Assembly: GCF_000002995.4 (NCBI RefSeq) | Contig: NW_025062477.1 | Coordinates: 1,320,001 to 1,384,000, forward strand | Direction of reading: 5' to 3' | Origin: Brugia malayi | Taxonomy: Eukaryota; Nematoda; Chromadorea; Rhabditida; Onchocercidae | DNA: 64,000 nucleotides | Position numbers and translations under genes: made by a program | Notes under the pieces: generated by a model | What the model saw: only the letters and a program-made list of their open reading frames with translations | What the model was told of the DNA's origin: nothing | The model's database searches: none | Part shown: positions 38,884 through 51,475 of the stretch, one piece after another | How positions within the stretch are numbered: position 1 is the first letter of the stretch | Layout: every line of letters starts with the position of its first letter

Positions 38884-41880
38884 TTTTACATATTTGACTC
38901 ATTCGGGTTTTTACTCCCTTCGTTATTGATGAAAGTGATATTCTAGTAATTTACTAAAATGTAAAATGAAATTCGATATTCTCAAAATCAGATTGTTTCT
39001 TAGCAGAAGGTAATTGACATATGATTTGATGGTATTAAAATTTTCAAATAATTGATTAATTAATACTTCTGGTTTATAATAATTTATTATTTTATTACAA
39101 ATCAAGTTGCATTTTGATTTTTAAGGGTTCTTTTAATTTGTGATAATCAATTTAATTTGTCTATTCTAAGGAAAGGTAAAATTGATATTGAAATAGATTT
39201 TGTAAACTTGTATTGGCAAATTGACAATAATATTTAAAATATTGTGCAAAATTCTTCTAGTACTTGCATTTTGTAATAATTTTTTGAAGTGACACCTCAT
39301 AATACGGGTTCAGTTGTTTTCTTTCTTAGTTTCATTTTTTTTTTTTTTTTCGTATGTTAAATTTAAACTTCACTTTTTATTTTTTATAAAACATTTAGGA
39401 AATCATCAAGCAATCACTATATTTATTGAAATATATATAACTGATAAATTCATTCCATTAAAAAAGAAAAAAAAAAAAGGAAGAAAAATGTTTGATTTTA
39501 TGAATATAAATTAAAATTTTATGTTTGACTAAATTCAAATTTTCCTTATAAAATTAATTAACTTTTTGAAATTATTCAAAATAAGCGATTGTTTTCTGTT
39601 TTCTTGATGAAATAATGCCAATCAGTAATACAATCTAATGCTATATGCATTAAATTTTTAAGAATTGAACTCATTCATTCATCCATTGTTTCTAGTTTAA
39701 TTTAAATTTAATTTAATAATAATTCGTTATAAATTATATAGTAAACAAAACGATCGATCTGTCAGTTAAAATCCGGTTCTTTCCGGAATCTCTTCTCTTT
39801 ATTGTTTATTTCATATTTTTAGCAAATGGATTATTTTAATTGAACAATAATACATTCTTTCTTCAATGATTATCTATTAATACTTAAAAATTTTGCAAAA
39901 AAAAAAAAAGCATTAACATTTCAATTTTAATTAAATTTGAGAAATTCTGATTAATCAAATTCAAAACGAGTATGAAATTTCAATAATGAAAATTGGCTTA
40001 TATCTCTAATTTTAATGTTTCTTAAATATCTAGCATATATGTTTTACAAATATTGCAAAATTTTTAAGTCTCTAAAAAACTATTTTTAAATTATACGCAA
40101 AATTAGTATGTCTTTTTTTTTTTTTTTTAATTGAAGTTATGTAATCCCATTTGATGTGCTGCCATTTTGTTTCATTTTTTGACATGTAGAGTTGTATGAT
40201 TATGATCTCGAGAAATTCTCGAAAAAAAAAAAAGAACATTTTCAATCATGCAATTATTTGCCAGTTATCTTATAAATGAATAATTTCATATTGTGATAAT
40301 TTGTTTTTTTTTTTTTTTTTTTTTATAGCAGCGCATGCGTTTGGCATTACATTTCATAAAATTTTAATATGTAATTAAAATTTTCATTATGCTTTTAAAT
40401 TATACTTTTTATATATTATGCATCGTTTCTTTTTTCTTTTTTATCTTCTTTGTCGTTATTTGTGGTCTTTGATTATTGAAAGAAGTTTAAATTACAGGAA
40501 ATTGCTCAAGGTGCCATTGTGAAAGAAATATGTTTTTTTTTTCTTTGGTTTAATTACTGTTTATTATAATTATATATCGTAAAATATATATATATATATA
40601 TATATATTAGCTTCCGGTTTGCTTTCTTTCTTTCTTTCTTTTAAATTATCTTTCTTGTTTAGGACACTTCGTTTTTTTTTTTTTTTTTATGTTTATTCAA
40701 TGTTGAATGTGAAAAAGGAATATAAATAATATTTGTTTATATTATTATTTTGTTCATCTTGTTGTACTTCATATTTTTTTTTTTTTTTGAAGAAAAAAAA
40801 AATTTATAAATAATTAATTTAGAAGATAATGCAAATTTACTGCCAATGATCCGAGTTTGTAAGAAATTAGCAAATTTTAATGATTTGATCTATGCATCGT
40901 TTTCTAATTAATTTTAGAAGAAATTTCGCTTTTATTTAACAAATAAAGTTTATTGAAGGAGAAGAGAGAGATAGTTATGATCTGTAGAAATTTCAAATTT
41001 AAATTAAATCAAACTGGTGGATAGTGGATGATCTTTCGTGTTAATTAGGTTATCAGTACAGTGAAGAGCGGAGCTGAATAATTGATCTGTTGAAGAATGC
41101 TTTATTTGATAGGTAATTCTTATTGTTATCGTAAATTTACAACGTCAATAATAACTTTATGGTTCCCCTTATTGCTCTTATACAGTAAGTAATAAGAAAG
41201 AAATGTATAAATTAAATATTAAATTATGCCAATAGTCCATTTAAATGCTCGTTGAACTGTCGTACCTTTGCTGCACCATCGTTTGTTGCAAGTGAATTGG
41301 GTGAGTGCATGCATGCGTGCATGCGTGCGTGCGTGCTGCGATGAATTGAATCGAAGCTTAGCTTACAGTATTAGTGCTTTTAGCTTTTATATAGTGCACA
41401 TTGGCTTATGACAAAGGACACAAATTCGAGTGATCTTTGCTCTTTGACAGATTGGCACTGTGTCAAACTGTGAATTTGAAAGAATTCAACGATATTTCAA
41501 TGATTGATTGCAAGTGAAAAGCAGTAAATAAATGCTTTTGAGATGAATGTTGGATAAATGATTTGTTAGTTTGAAATGAAATTTTCAAAAATTATTTTAC
41601 ATTGTTTAAAGAATATTCAAATAAGAACAATCTTTAATCTATGAATTTCTGTCTTTTTATAGATTTAAATACAAAATTATTTCGATATATCAAAAATTTA
41701 TTTCAATTTTTTGACAGAAAGACTCGAAGAGATATTTACTAAATAATAAGAAGAATTTTCAAATCCATAAATCTTTTGAATTTCACTCAAATTTTTCATT
41801 TATAAGCAATGAACAAATAATGACAATCACTTTTATGAAAAAAATTTATAAAAATTTTGAATAAGAGGAAAATTCCTTAT
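38884..41880. other. Intergenic, no gene seen
   Basis: AT-rich sequence between the receptor cyclase and the retrotransposon remnant. It includes a (TA)n tract at about 40587-40607, a TTTC tract at 40623-40642 and a GCATGCGTGC repeat at about 41307-41336. Complexity rises after 40950, but no exon was recognised. Confidence 0.5.
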
Positions 41881-41889
41881 TAAATCACA

Positions 41890-43850
41890 GATAAATAATG
41901 GCTGATGAGTTTGAGAAGTCGGACTTTTCTCTTTTCTTTTTATTCGAAAGAATGACGATGATTGCACCTCGAACATTTCAGAATTTTCTTTGTTCCCAGC
42001 AAATCGCAATAAAATTGAAATTTATGACAAAGCGATCGATCTTCAATCTTTCCAGATTTCCGGTGAGATTTTATGAATGCAGGAAGGTACTTTGCCAGAT
42101 TGCATCTTTCTGTGATCTTGAAAGTCTCTTCGAGTGCATACTGAAGAAGGATTGAAAATGTTCACATCCTCGATTGAGAATTAAGGTTTTATCTGTGAGA
42201 AGGGAAGATATAGGTCGGTCATCCGGTCTGTACCGGTCCAAACATTCTTTTCAGGCTCTGCCAATACCGGAATCCATGCATAGCTGAAGTCTTTGTTCTT
42301 GATGACCCGAACTTCCTTATTGTATGCAAGACAAAGGTGAGAGAGGTATATTTGATGTCTCTGCTTGGCTAACAGGTCTTGAGTGAGTTTGTGAGCTATT
42401 TTAATCAGATCAATTCTCGAGTTTCTTTGAGAGTATCTTGGACATTGCAGGATGCTATTTATATTGTTAAAGTTTGTTGCAGAGGTCACAAGTCTCGTTT
42501 ACTGGAAATTATAGCAATTTCGAGATTTGTGATCTTGAAAGTACTTCATTCTTTCTTGAAATGTCTGCGTTTGACCTGGAAATGAAAGTTCAGTTTGATC
42601 TGTTTGACATTTTACACTTGGCATCACTTCGATCTGACAGATATCGCAAATTCTTTTCCGGAAAATTAGACTACCTTCCTGTAAAAGGTAATCGTGGTAT
42701 GCTGTTCTGCGCTGAACTCTAATACGAAGTGTTATACTTTTCAAGCTTATATTTGCCTATTATTTCATTCCAGGTTTTACGGTTTTTCCCTATTCTGTCA
42801 TTGAAGTCACCAAGGATTATGATTTTAGTCTGCAGAAACTCTTCGATATGAGAAATCAGTTTGGAAATTTGAATTCTACAATGGAATGGGTACGATGATA
42901 ATTAAATTGGAGTGACTTGTTGACAAGTTAACAAGATTAGACTAATTCAGTTCTCGATAATGCTTATTCTCAAGTAAGCACTTCGATTTTCAATTTACCT
43001 GGCAAGAGAGTATATAGCAACTACCTGTCTCTTTATACAAACGAATTTCACTGATTTGTAATACTTCGCGAACAGTTAGAGCAAAATGAGTCCTAGGAAG
43101 TCTTTATTCGTATCACCAAGCATAATTGTAATATTTCAAACCTGAATATACTTTCGGGCATATATGCCTTTGTTTTGATTTAACCGTGGCAGAAGATACC
43201 CGTTGGCTGCGGTTAATAAAACGGGTAGGATGTAAAGATGAACTTTGGTTAAGTCTCGTGTGGAGCAAACTGTACTGTTCTCGAAAAAGACTGCTTGCAT
43301 CATCCAGGATGTCACCGAGTAAAATAATAATAACAAGTGACAAAAATTGTAACACTTCTTTGATGGCACAAAAACCTAATTATACCTACCAAAAGCTTTA
43401 TTTCATATCTAAAAAATATGAAGTAGGAGGTTATTATGTCTGACCACCATATTTTATTCAACTAATAAAAGATTTGCAAATGTTTTTTCTTTGAACTATG
43501 GAAGAAAACTCTTCTGCATAAGAAAATGTCATCTCTGAGGTCAACTTCGAGTAAGCAAAATTCTGCACCACCTGTATGAAGGACTGAGTCTACGACTTCT
43601 AGTGCACCTTTTCATTTGCAATTTCGTCGCCACAGAATTTGAAATCCTACCTGAAATCCTACCTGTCGCCACAGAATTTGGTGAAACCAGGATATTCATT
43701 GAATGTTTTCTAGATAAGTTGAAATATATGCAGAACTGGTCTCGTGCATTACAACTTGAATTCATCTTACCTTGACAAATCATTCTAGTGAATGATTTGT
43801 ATATTCTCGACTCAACATCCATTAGTAAGTGAGTAGAGTTGATTTAATAT
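41890..43850 (-). mobile_element. Decayed non-LTR retrotransposon (LINE) remnant
   Basis: This block is less AT-rich than its flanks and carries many short broken frames on both strands. On the minus strand, about 42826 down to 42720 reads TKIIILGDFNDRIGKNRKTW then NEIIGKYKLEKYN, the catalytic block (GDFN) of the APE-type endonuclease of LINE elements, in the style of the widespread GDFNARIGK..TW..VIGK family. Stops and frameshifts follow. A second segment near 43345-43205 reads TKVHLYILPVLL, which resembles the end of a reverse-transcriptase region, but it lies upstream of the endonuclease in this orientation, so the copy is rearranged or composite. No intact protein can be read. Ends were set by composition and are approximate. 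Confidence 0.6.
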
Positions 43851-45121
43851 CGTACAAATTATCTGCAATTGAATAATGATAACATATTCTTTACCGATCA
43901 TCTGTTAACAAGTGATAACAGTTGATTTAATTAAATTCAATTAATCAGAAACCCTTATCATTACTTAACTTCCCAATTTATTTCGCTATGATTTCTTGAT
44001 ATGGTCATTGCTAAATTGATAAGTAATTTCATCTCTTCTGCAATATAGTATCACTGTTTATATCAGTTTGTTGATTTTCTTGAATCTCACTTTTTCTGAA
44101 TGTTTTTTTTTTTTTTTTTTCAACTCTTTCAAATCTTTTTTGTTCTCGTTTTCGAAAGACCAAATTAGTAAAGTACTTTCTGCAAAATGTCTTATGTGAT
44201 ACACATATTAATGTATTAAAAGGCTGTAAAAACTATGAAAAAGTTCCTACATAGATTTTATCCAAAATTATTGCCTATAGATTGATACCATTGAATCTTG
44301 AAGTATTTTCAATATTTTTGTTTTATTTGAAATTTTTTAATATTTCTGTTCTGTTTTCTGCTTTTTCTTTTCTGAACGATAAAGTAATTTTCTTTTTCTT
44401 CTCTTAATGATAAGTGTAATGAGGTAATGATAGAATGAAGTTGAAAGTATGAGTATTCAACTGCAATCTATAGAATGAATTGAAAAAATCATATCAAATA
44501 AAAAGCAAATATTACAAAGGACTTTTGAGGCTTAATATTACAAAAAAAAAATTGTACACGTGCACATGAATTTTATTTACAAATAATGCGAATTTTATAA
44601 ATGCCAAACATTAAACGATTTATTATATTCTTTCATAAACAGCTAATTAAGCTAACTCTCTTCCAAAACCTAAAATGAACAAAATGCTTCTTTAGAAATT
44701 TTATAAATATGAAAAAAAGGTTGAACTTTCAATCTTTTACGTTATAATTCTTAACTATGAGTTGAACCTCCCATGGATTTGCTCAAGTAAAAAAAGACAA
44801 CCAAAGTTGAAATATAGATTTGCACGAAATGAAGATTAGAAAATTGAGGGTGAGATATCAAGAAAAGTTTAAACGGAATACAATACAATTAAATACAGTT
44901 AAGGACACAAGCGAATATCCAAAGATATCCAAATTTATAATATATTTTTGTAATATAAACCGTTAAAATTTAAATTTGCATACTATAAAATCAAGGAAAT
45001 ACAGAAATTAGGATAATTCTTATCACCAATTTTTAATTATAGAAAAAATATTTTTCAATTATGAATCAATCCATTCTGATAAGAAACGCTGTAGGAGATA
45101 TTGGTGATGAATATAGCAATG
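43851..45121. other. Intergenic, no gene seen
   Basis: AT-rich sequence between the retrotransposon remnant and the innexin stop codon. No exon was recognised; the 3' untranslated region of the innexin probably occupies its right end. Confidence 0.5.
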
Positions 45122-48100
45122 TCAGATCTCTTGAGGTGGGTGAAAATTCGTGGAAATTTCAGATATGTGGAAATTCTTGGAATCCTGAAAATATAATAGC
45201 GAAAATTATCAGAACTTTATCAAATTCTGTTTATTAAATGATGAGAATTTTTTCTCGCCGTTTTTCCATTATCTGTGACACTATTTCTCACAGAAAATTA
45301 GAATTACAAACTATACGAGTATATTAATATGATCGGAATCAGCAAAGTTGTAAAAATTCATAAAATGAACGAATGATAAAAAATTACCTGATAAAAACCA
45401 CGAAAACAGTGCCATAAACCGACTGTGATATCTCGTGTAACTTTAATACCTGCATGATTGTTAATGAAACGCAATAATAATACTCCATCCAAGCCAAGAA
45501 ACTTGAAAATTTTTAAATATTCATATTAGACATTCAATTTTTAAGTAACTTACTAAAATAATCCAATTTCAAAAAAGCAGTTTAAATACTTTTGGATTCG
45601 GAAAATTTTAACCTTCTATTTGTTAGAAAACTTGTAAGTAAAATAATACACCTACCTCCATAATATAAATATGCAGATATCTTTTGTCTTTCAACAACAA
45701 AAAGTAGTTGTCATCGAATTCACCTTCCTATAAAACGAAATAGATTTAACTTCTTGTTCAGAAAACTTTTATTCCCTTGAAAGAATTCAAAAATTACCTG
45801 GCCGCTCTTCATAGTAGGTTAAAAACTGTTGTATCAAAATAGCATAATAATATAATAAAATATAAAAAAAGTAAAAGTAACAAAAGTTGACTGATAAATT
45901 AAAAGATTGTACTCACTTGCAGATAGAATTTTATCAAAGCTTCACGACATTGTGGCCGCAAACATTGCACCAATGTGATTATAAAATCTGTTAATGATAA
46001 GACAAATAGCTGAAATAAACTTGAAATCTTTCACTTAAATACAGTCATCAATACAGATAAGACGTTGTTCTCAAATATACTTTATGTGTCTCAAATATAC
46101 TTTATTCTATTTCCCAGCGAATGTCTTCATCGAATATTAGGAAGCAAAAGTATACTACGCTGAAAACCCAAAAAGTCGTTCTTTACAAGAAATTTAAAAT
46201 TTAATTTAAATGCCTAATAGAATTCTTACCAAACATATCCAGTACCAGAGCATAAAGAAGATTTTTTCATTGATGAAATTAAGCATTAAAACACATTGGA
46301 ATGTATTTATCTCTACTTTTCCTAAAGTTTGTCGTTCCATATCGCAGAATGTTATGAGTGGAAAGTATGATGACGTAAATTGCATTTTCTGAAAATATAA
46401 TATTGCAAAAGTATAATACATCTTGCAAAATTATTCAGAGTAAAAAGAAGATTACTCATTTACTTATTCATTTCTTTCCTTTTTAAGTTCCACATTTCTT
46501 AATCAGTGACAAACTTCTATACAAAACTCTCCACAACATTTCGATAATGACAGAGCAAAAGTGCTACAAAAGTGAAAATTTATAATTAAAAATTCTTTAA
46601 AGAATAGACACAAAAAATCGATGAATGCATTGAAACTGCGATTTAATAAATAAAAAGCTTATATAAAAAGAAAAAAAGAAAAATTAAATAATATGAGAAT
46701 TTTACAATTAAAAACCAGCTTCTATAACTGCGAACCTCTGATAGAACAAAAATATTTATGCATAAATCATAAATCGATACCAGTTAGACACGAGGATTTC
46801 TAATTATACCTTATGCATGATTCAAATGAGCTTAGCAATCTCTCTGATAAAATTTAAATTCCAAAAAAAATTTGATTTTGGACTAACTTACAGTGAGAGT
46901 CAAAGGAAAATTATTAAAACCAATAAATCGTCCAATGATGTAGAGCTGTATTATGTTATTTATGACATTTAAGAGTTTCGAAAAAAGATAAAGTGCAGTT
47001 GATATGCCATTCTTTTTGTCCAATGGATGCTTGCACCATTTCTAGAAAAAGAAAAAAAAAAAAGAAACATTGAAATATCCAATCAATTAATCAGTCCATA
47101 ATTCATACAGTTTCAATTTTCTTAAGATGACTATCAAAAACGAAGTTTGAAATTTTTACAAAACTAACCGCTTGCAAAGTTGAAAATTTACTTGCGGATC
47201 TCGACATTTGACATTCCTTAAAATGGTCCAGGATGCACTTTAATGAATAAACATTGAATTAAAGATTATTTTTAGAATAGGCAAAATAAGAGACTAAATA
47301 AACAATGTAATAGATAATTATGAATTAATTTGCTATTTAAACTGACAAAAAGAGAAAAAAACCGACTGTTCTACCCCTATCCATTTTCATCTTCATTTTC
47401 AGACCAGAAGCAATATATTTGACTAAATTTGTTAGCCTCGTTATTCGACCTTCAAATTTGAACATTGTTCTTAAGCATATAGCTTCACGAACCACAGCTT
47501 CCATGTCAAAAACTGAAAAAGGAAGTGTAAATTTCTAAAGTCAAGAAATAAGTGATGAATAATATTACGACAATTTTCAAATAAATAATAAACAAAAAAG
47601 ATCTTACTGCATCCACGTTGTAACATCATCCATAGCCAACCAGGTATGTAGAAGCACAATGCTTGAATTGTGAGAAAAAATGGTACCCACTGAAAAAGTT
47701 CTTTTGATGTTTTTTACAATTTTTCATTCAAAATCTTTTATTTCTTAATCTACAAAGATTACAATTTTTCTTTTTTATCGATAGCTTAGCTAAAGCTAGC
47801 TAGTAGCTATAGATTTTTCAAACTGTAAAAATATTGAGAAGTGAATTTTGATAAGTCAAAACTATGCCTATTGCTGTTTTCAATTACTTTTAGAGAGAGA
47901 GATATTTTACTGGAACATTGTATGTGCACTATTATATATATATATAAGCAACCAACCTGATAATAATTTACATTTAAATGAAGTTTTGCTCGATTACTTG
48001 CACTCGGTAATGTTTGATTATCTGTCAAACGATAAGTATTTTGAGTGAAACAATAATATTGTCCATAATCGGTCCAAGAATTTTCTATAACGAACAGTAA

Positions 48101-48567
48101 ATTAATTTTGGTAATAATATATCTTCAATAAATGTTTAACTAGTCAATATAAAATGACTAAACAATGAAATAGGATGATAATTAATAAGCTTAGACACTT
48201 AAACAGAATACTGGCATTTCATCCGAAATAATACACTTAAACAGAATATTGGCATTCCATCCGGAATGATATACTTAAACAGAATACTGGCATTTCATCC
48301 GGAATAATAGACTTAAACAATATTGGTATCATTCCATCCGGAATGATAAACATAAATAAACAAAAATTTCAGAAACATACGATCGAGATGTGTTGGAAGC
48401 ATACATTGTATTGGTTGTCCAAATTGTTGTTCCGCACCAATAAACAAAACGCATAGAATTAAAACAATTGTTGTAATATTCCAGTGCAAACGATCCACTG
48501 TATTATTCAAATGATAAGAATGACTGAACGTTGACAATAATTTTCCAAACAACGATATTTCAAACAT
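45122..48567 (-). CDS. Innexin gap-junction protein
   Basis: Predicted 420 aa from 11 exons, in transcript order: 48381-48567, 47957-48084, 47608-47689, 47367-47512, 47169-47237, 46892-47041, 46230-46388, 45917-46009, 45656-45727, 45388-45501, 45122-45184; all phases close. Innexins form hexameric channels linking neighbouring cells. Seen: four membrane segments, the first-loop cysteines in GQPIQCMLPTH and YGQYYCFTQNTY, the TM2 proline motif YIPGWLW, second-loop cysteines in FCDMERQ and FQCVLMLNFINEKIFFMLWY, and the C-terminal block FLGLDGVLLLRFINNHAG. The usual Trp after the first cysteine is Met here. The C-terminus ends soon after FYQ..PPQEI. The boundary between exons 4 and 5 is least certain (donor GTCGGT). 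The paralogue is not assigned. Confidence 0.88.
48195..48349. repeat. 38-bp repeat in innexin intron 1
   Basis: Four copies of ACTTAAACAGAATACTGGCA plus TTTCATCCGGAATAATA. The last copy has a small insertion. Each carries CCGGAAT, as do repeats at 13.1 and 33.5 kb. Confidence 0.85.
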
Positions 48568-48587
48568 TGTATTTTGAAAGGTAAAAA

Positions 48588-48595
48588 CTGAAAAT
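48588..48595 (-). promoter_or_regulatory. Probable trans-splice acceptor of the innexin
   Basis: On the minus strand ATGATTTTCAG ends 20 bases before the ATG at 48567. Its strength and distance fit a spliced-leader acceptor. An upstream non-coding exon is the alternative. Confidence 0.45.
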
Positions 48596-48811
48596 CATTT
48601 TTTATAGTTTAAAAAACAAAAACTTTATATCAAACAACAAATAGAAGATATATAATATGTAGTAGTACTAAATTATTCTCTTCTAAAATATCTAACTTTT
48701 GATTAATCAATTGTTTCTTAATAAATTATAATTATCTAATCCTTATAACTAATAATTTTATCAATATACTAGAGATATTCTCTATGGGAATATATTTCGA
48801 AGATCTTTTAA

Positions 48812-48847
48812 CAGAGAGAGAGAGGGAGAGAGAGAGAGAGAGAGAGA
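48812..48847. repeat. (GA)n microsatellite upstream of the innexin
   Basis: An interrupted GA tract about 250 bp upstream of the innexin start, within its likely promoter. It is one of more than fifteen such tracts in the window. Confidence 0.8.
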
Positions 48848-48849
48848 AG

Positions 48850-50143
48850 ATAATGAAAAAGTGAGAAAGAGAATAAATTCTCATTCATTTCGAAAATTTG
48901 ACAATTTTTTATCTAAATTACACTTGCATTGATTTTTTTTTTTTTTCACAAAAAATCATTAAAATTAATCTTTACTGATCGTTTTTAGAAATTTTGAAAA
49001 ATCTATTGGAAGAATTTTCCTTTCTCCCTCGTTTATCTGACATTTGAACAATTATTGCTTTTTATAACACGAAAAGAATAGTTACGGTGATGTCATCGAA
49101 GCACTTTTTCCCACGTAGTCTGTTATTTGATGAATGAAAATGAACGTGAATCACGTGAACTGCGTTGCATGACTCTTCTTTCACATCCACTTAAAGACAT
49201 TGTTTCTGAGATGAATAAACAATTATTAAACTATTTTTATACATTTATCTCTCAGCAAGTTGTTACTTTTTCTCTTTTAAGCATCAAATTTGACGTGTAA
49301 TTTGCGTGAGCTTCACGTTATATCGTATATTTTGTACGTTTGTATATTTTGCAGAAAAGAAGTATTTCTTGTTGATTGATGAAACAAAATACAAAGTTCG
49401 AAGATGGTGGAATAATTATTTATCTTATTTTTACGAGAAAAAAAAAATGAATGAATCAGTTCGACGGTTGATTACATCCGGAAAACCTTATCAGTTTGTT
49501 TCGTTTTTTTTTTTTTTTTTTTTTGTCCTGGAACTTTTAGATGTTTTCCAAAAAATTTTTGCTTATTTTAATATTAATATGTATTGATATGAACGTTTGA
49601 TCTACGCTTGAGAATAGAAAAGTATTCAATTTGCCCATTTTTTTATTTGTTTTTGGTGGATAGCATTTACTCGAGAATGATAACGATATGAATGATGTAT
49701 GACCGAAGAACAGTTTTCTTGCCAACAACATAAAAGGTATGATTTTTTCAATATAATTCTAATTTTTCTAATTGGTTAAGTTGAATTTTCTGGTATTTTA
49801 AGGTAGTATAAGCTGGTTAAAGTTGAATTTTCTGGTATTTTTAAGTAGAATAAGCTGTGTTTATTTTCAAGACAATAGTTGATATGAAACTGATCATTCA
49901 TTGAACTCTCAAGAAAATAATCTTTATCTCTCCTAATACATGTCGTTTTTTATTGTAAGTATGATGAAAGAGTATATTGTTGGAATATTTAATGGTACCA
50001 ATTGGAATTAATTTGACTACAACATTAAGGGAAATTTTCTGGGGACTTTAACAATTTTTAAATAAGAACTGATCATCATTTATCAGTTGTAAAATATGTA
50101 TTAATAATTAAATTTGCAATCTGAAATTAACAATTAAATTTAC
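48850..50143. other. Divergent intergenic region between the innexin and a saposin gene
   Basis: Bidirectional upstream region. 49080-49330 is less AT-rich and contains a palindromic CACGTG within ATCACGTGAAC, plus TGATGTCATCGAA, CCACGTAG and TCACGTTAT. These are plausible transcription-factor sites, but binding is not shown. A frame at 49306-49587 has no family similarity and no splice context and was not called. Confidence 0.4.
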
Positions 50144-50153
50144 AGTCTAAAAA
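50144..50153 (+). promoter_or_regulatory. Probable trans-splice acceptor, saposin gene 1
   Basis: AAATTTACAG followed by TCTAAAAA and ATG at 50154 places an acceptor about 8 bases before the start codon, typical of spliced-leader addition in nematodes. Confidence 0.5.
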
Positions 50154-50652
50154 ATGAAATCTATTTCAATTGCACTGGTACTTGTAGTTGCTGTGATGAC
50201 ATGTCAAACGAAGGAATTGAAATTATCAGAACTGATTACTCTTGAAAATCAGGAAGAAAGCCTTTGTGAATCATGTCAAATGTTTATCAATGGAATAAAT
50301 AATGTAATTGAACAAGCTTTTGATTGGGTCACTCAGGTTAGTTCTTTTTCATAGTGCTTTTTTAGACTTGCACAATCATTTTTAAAATTTGAATTTAATT
50401 ACATTAAATTGCATTGATTGTTATTGAGAATAAATTTATCAAATGCAACAATATCACTTCGAGATTTCTTATCATTATCATTTTTTTTTTATTTAGGAAA
50501 TGGATGATTTCTGCGATGACCATTTTGCTTATAATTCAACTGCTACTATGACATGTAAAGCGAAAGTAGATAAAGTGGTTGAAAAAATACGAGATTTTGT
50601 TGTGCTTGAAGATGCTTCAGAAATGATATGTCGAAAGTTTTATCTTTGTTGA
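50154..50652 (+). CDS. Secreted saposin-like (SapB) protein 1
   Basis: Exons 50154-50336 and 50497-50652 encode 112 aa. A signal peptide (KSISIALVLVVAVMTCQT) precedes a single saposin B domain. Six cysteines lie after it in the family order: CESC, DFCDD, MTCK, MICRK, YLC at the very end. Such proteins bind or disrupt lipid membranes; nematode members are expressed in intestine or secreted, by family knowledge. The intron is phase 0 between cysteines 2 and 3, the same place as in the neighbouring gene, showing they are paralogues. AATAAA at 50668-50673 follows the stop by 15 bases. Confidence 0.85.
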
Positions 50653-50667
50653 TTTTATGAAGTAATT

Positions 50668-50673
50668 AATAAA
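50668..50673 (+). terminator. Polyadenylation signal, saposin gene 1
   Basis: AATAAA 15 bases after the TGA; position fits a short nematode 3' untranslated region. Confidence 0.5.
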
Positions 50674-51465
50674 ATGTTATTTCTCTAAAAACCATTATTG
50701 CAAATTAAAGTTATGCAACTATAAAAGATTAAATTGTAAACTATGTTTGAATCTTTTTTTCTCTCCCTTCTAATATAACTTCCTGAATTGCATTTTAGGA
50801 GAGAATATTTGAGAAACAATTTGAACTTTAATACTGCGATATAAAATTTAATGTTAACAATCAACGAACAACACAATAATTGGTAAAATAATGAGATAGT
50901 ATAATCTATTCTAAAAACTTAGTATTATCTGTTTAGGTAGAAAATCTGTTACAAATCTTTGCTTATCTTTTAGCTTTCGAAAAATGAAAAATTTTTAATG
51001 AAATTTTTTGATTAAACCATCTACAAATAGTTGCATAGAAGTTTCATCTGTTACAATAATTAGTTGTTTTATCAAAATGCTTTAATAACAATTTCGGAAT
51101 TTTCTCCATTTCTTATCAGTAATATCAATGATAACATTGTTAACAGATAAACAATGCTACTATCATATCAACATAATGAATACTTCTTACTTAATTGTAG
51201 TTATTTTGAATTTTTGTTTTGATTTTTTAATTTTGAAATTCTGAATTTATTAAGGGTTCTTATATAGGTTTTTTTTTTCTTTTTTTGATCCTTACACAAT
51301 ATGAATTGGATTGTTTATATTTTATTACTTAAATTCTTCTTCCAAGAGAAATATTCCAATTACTGGAACTATAATTCCTTGTAGTCATCATTAAAATGTC
51401 TGAATAAAAAATACTTCATATTGAAATTTAATTTTAATTTTGAAATTTTAATATATTCATCAATT
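50674..51465. other. Spacer between the two saposin genes
   Basis: About 800 bp of AT-rich sequence with no exon seen. This is longer than the roughly 100-bp gap typical of nematode operons, so the two genes are probably transcribed separately. Confidence 0.5.
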
Positions 51466-51471
51466 TTGCAG
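51464..51471 (+). promoter_or_regulatory. Probable trans-splice acceptor, saposin gene 2
   Basis: ATTTTGCAG ends four bases before the start codon at 51476. An acceptor this close to ATG strongly suggests spliced-leader addition. Confidence 0.55.
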
Positions 51472-51475
51472 TATA

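Noticed and set aside
40540..40560. GGTTTAATTACTG resembling the start of the nematode spliced leader
   Set aside because: Only the first ten bases match; the rest of the leader and the downstream Sm site are absent.
41898..42155. Plus-strand frame of 85 codons starting MADEFEKSDF
   Set aside because: It lies in the retrotransposon relic, antisense to the LINE endonuclease orientation, with no family match; kept as part of the relic.
45799..45826. 28-bp candidate microexon in the innexin between TTTTACAACAG-like acceptor and GTAATT donor
   Set aside because: Including it breaks the reading phase with exon 45656-45727, whereas skipping it keeps frame.
49306..49587. Plus-strand frame of 93 codons
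   Set aside because: Ends in a poly-T run, has no family similarity and no splice or trans-splice signal next to its start.
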